In this document: positions 62,868-64,000 of the stretch, one piece after another
How the letters are laid out: every line of letters starts with the position of its first letter
Position numbering within the stretch: the stretch's first letter is position 1
Assembly (NCBI RefSeq): GCF_008386695.1
Contig: NZ_VUOC01000001.1
Coordinates: 718,347-782,346 of the forward strand
Direction: 5' to 3'
DNA: 64,000 nucleotides
DNA from: Chitinophaga agrisoli
GTDB taxonomy: Bacteria > Bacteroidota > Bacteroidia > Chitinophagales > Chitinophagaceae
Made by a program: the position numbers and the translations under genes
The notes under the pieces: model-generated
Seen by the model: only the letters and a program-made list of their open reading frames with translations
Databases searched by the model: none
Told to the model about the DNA's origin: nothing

Positions 62868-63488
62868 ATGATGAGAGCTATACCCGTTCTATATGCCATA
62901 TCAGCCATCTGCTTCCTCTCCTGCACTGCCTCCAAAAAGAACGTACTGCTGGTTACCAGCCATCCTAACGATGCCCAGAAAACTTATCATACCCTGCTTA
63001 TCACCGGAGAAGGAGATGTAGCCGCCCGCTATGATATTGAGAATATGGCCATGGCCATCCGGTCCAGACTGCGCAAAGTAAATATGCATTGCAATTTTGC
63101 ATTCCTGGGCGATCCACGGAAAGTGGATATCAACGCCAACCTGAAAAAAGCCATCACCGCCCATCCATATGACGCGCTGCTGCGGATCACGCCGCAGGAT
63201 GCCCGGCTGAAAAAATTATACCGGCTGCCAACCGGCCCTTATTACACCGGCACGCCGGGTGGCAATTCCACTGTACATTTTGATGATGGCGTTATCCACC
63301 GCCTTGTGCTGGAGTTCGGGATGGTGCTTACGGAAGCGGAGGGCCAGGTCGTATGGGCCGGCACCCTGCTCACCAATACCCAGGGCCCGCCTACACAGGT
63401 TATCCACACTACTATCGGGAAAAGACTAGCTGCGGTTTTTAAAGATAACCAGTTGTTGTTGCCTCCCCTGGTCACGTCAGCACATTAG
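62868..63488 (+). CDS. hypothetical lipoprotein
   Basis: A 206-residue lipoprotein: signal peptide with lipobox FLSC (Cys19). The mature part has an alpha/beta look: VLLVTSHPNDAQ, DALLRITPQDARL, VLEFGMVLTEAEGQVVWAG and a late TTIGKRLAAVF helix. It resembles no family I know. It starts after the gltBD terminator, and its last codons (S-A-H, stop) are contained in the octanucleotide repeat at 63477. Confidence 0.6.
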   Translation: MMRAIPVLYAISAICFLSCTASKKNVLLVTSHPNDAQKTYHTLLITGEGDVAARYDIENMAMAIRSRLRKVNMHCNFAFLGDPRKVDINANLKKAITAHPYDALLRITPQDARLKKLYRLPTGPYYTGTPGGNSTVHFDDGVIHRLVLEFGMVLTEAEGQVVWAGTLLTNTQGPPTQVIHTTIGKRLAAVFKDNQLLLPPLVTSAH

Positions 63489-63515
63489 CATATCAGCACA
63501 TTAGCACATCATCAG
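63477..63515. repeat. octanucleotide-period repeat overlapping a stop codon
   Basis: Shares 18 bases (63485-63502, TTAGCATATCAGCACATT) and a 22-base block (63481-63502) with the copy at 48367-48388. It contains the TAG of the lipoprotein gene and supplies its final S-A-H codons. Confidence 0.75.
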
Positions 63516-63601
63516 GGACATAAACCCCTCATCAGCAGGCACAAACAGCCATTTCGGCTATTCAGCCCGCAGTTTCGGGAATTAGTTATTAATTTTAATC
63601 C

Positions 63602-64000
63602 ATGTGTCGCGGGTTACTGTTATTGCTACTTTCCAATCTTTTCTGTTCGCTGATTCCTGTACATGCGCAGGATACTACCATCATTGCCGCCACTCCCGGT
63701 TTTATTTTTAATACCCATCATTATAAAAAAGGCGTTTATAAGAACTTCCAGGAGTTCCAGCAGGATAATCCTTCCATAACCGGTAACCTGGTATTAAAGA
63801 ACCGGAGCTCTGCCGCCCAGATCTACCTGCTGGCCAGCAGGAATGAGCTGCGTGTGGTGGACAGTACCGGCCAGGAGCGCAAAGTGAAGGATTATTGGGG
63901 CTTTTCTGATGGCAACAGTGTGTATATAAGGGACAATGGTTTAAACAGGATAAAGGAGATCGGGTATTATTGCCTGTACGAGATCGGGGGGCTCATAGCC
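63602..64000 (+). CDS. hypothetical exported protein, 3' end cut off by the window
   Basis: An open frame from ATG at 63602 to the window end, 133 codons without a stop. It begins with a signal peptide (MCRGLLLLLLSNLFCSLIPVHAQ). The visible mature part includes TPGFIFNTHHYKKGVYKNFQEF and NSVYIRDNGLNRIKEIGYYC. No family recognised; envelope location is likely. Confidence 0.6.
   Translation, partial: MCRGLLLLLLSNLFCSLIPVHAQDTTIIAATPGFIFNTHHYKKGVYKNFQEFQQDNPSITGNLVLKNRSSAAQIYLLASRNELRVVDSTGQERKVKDYWGFSDGNSVYIRDNGLNRIKEIGYYCLYEIGGLIA

Noticed and set aside
1-64000. tRNA, rRNA, CRISPR array, prophage, integrase
   Set aside because: No tRNA-like T-loop sequences in the gaps, no regular spacer-repeat arrays, and no phage or integrase genes were found.

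Overview
The window comes from a Bacteroidota chromosome, most likely Chitinophagaceae (Chitinophaga-like). The grounds are the gene content: gliding lipoprotein GldH, BatD/BatE aerotolerance proteins, an OMP_b-brl type outer-membrane barrel with an N-terminal carboxypeptidase-regulatory-like domain, and the futalosine menaquinone enzyme MqnC. The promoters also fit: TAnnTTTG elements, the Bacteroidota -7 sequence, sit before many genes, whereas Shine-Dalgarno sites are rare. No rRNA, tRNA, CRISPR array, prophage, IS element or transposase was recognised. The region reads as ordinary chromosomal housekeeping DNA with several unusual intergenic repeats.

Layout. 1-3157: start of a leftward dusB-like gene, then a rightward run of CPBP protease, DUF2007 protein, cdsA, psd and a Cys-rich exported peptide, closed by a hairpin. 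3264-7574: YjjG-like phosphatase and an SDR, divergent, then batD-batE. 7569-13361 (leftward): a LytTR regulator with a LytS-type kinase, a second two-component pair encoded after yicC and gldH, and an RluE-like pseudouridine synthase. 13414-16436 (rightward): Crp/Fnr regulator, a 600-bp structured gap, an LpxD-like acyltransferase and a lipoprotein. 16422-19436 (leftward): epimerase, 3-hydroxyacyl-CoA dehydrogenase, pheS. 19506-26118: GAF-LytS kinase, a third two-component pair (kinase then OmpR-type regulator), and a 940-residue outer-membrane protein. 26342-34468: small membrane protein, Tat-type sugar isomerase-like protein, APC permease, GNAT, lipoprotein, mqnC, and two tandem retropepsin-like proteases. 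34592-42595: M16 peptidase pair, LprI-like protein, esterase, YitT protein, ureohydrolase homologue, small unknown protein, MurG-like glycosyltransferase. 42847-54357: ArsC-like protein, polA, GNAT, C1 peptidase, Sua5/YrdC, mtgA, nadR-like kinase with pnuC, nfuA-like, ferritin, mgsA, DUF3500. 54536-64000: GH10-like glycosidase, a 595-bp gap with an imperfect 105-nt inverted repeat, gltB-gltD, a lipoprotein, and a truncated secreted protein.

Genes that work together: cdsA and psd serve phosphatidylethanolamine synthesis; pnuC and the NadR-type kinase take up and phosphorylate nicotinamide riboside; gltB and gltD form glutamate synthase; the two M16 genes look like an active/inactive subunit pair; three kinase/regulator pairs plus one orphan GAF kinase make the first 23 kb rich in signalling.

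The most unusual material is intergenic. One repeat family with 8-nt periodicity starts exactly at, or overlaps, stop codons at three loci; a 7-nt-period relative supplies the last codons of the permease. There are also an 11-bp minisatellite after mgsA and strongly structured gaps before lpxD and gltB. Among proteins, a LytS-type kinase lacks its N-box Asn and a ureohydrolase homologue lacks exactly the two residues specific to one of the two metal sites.
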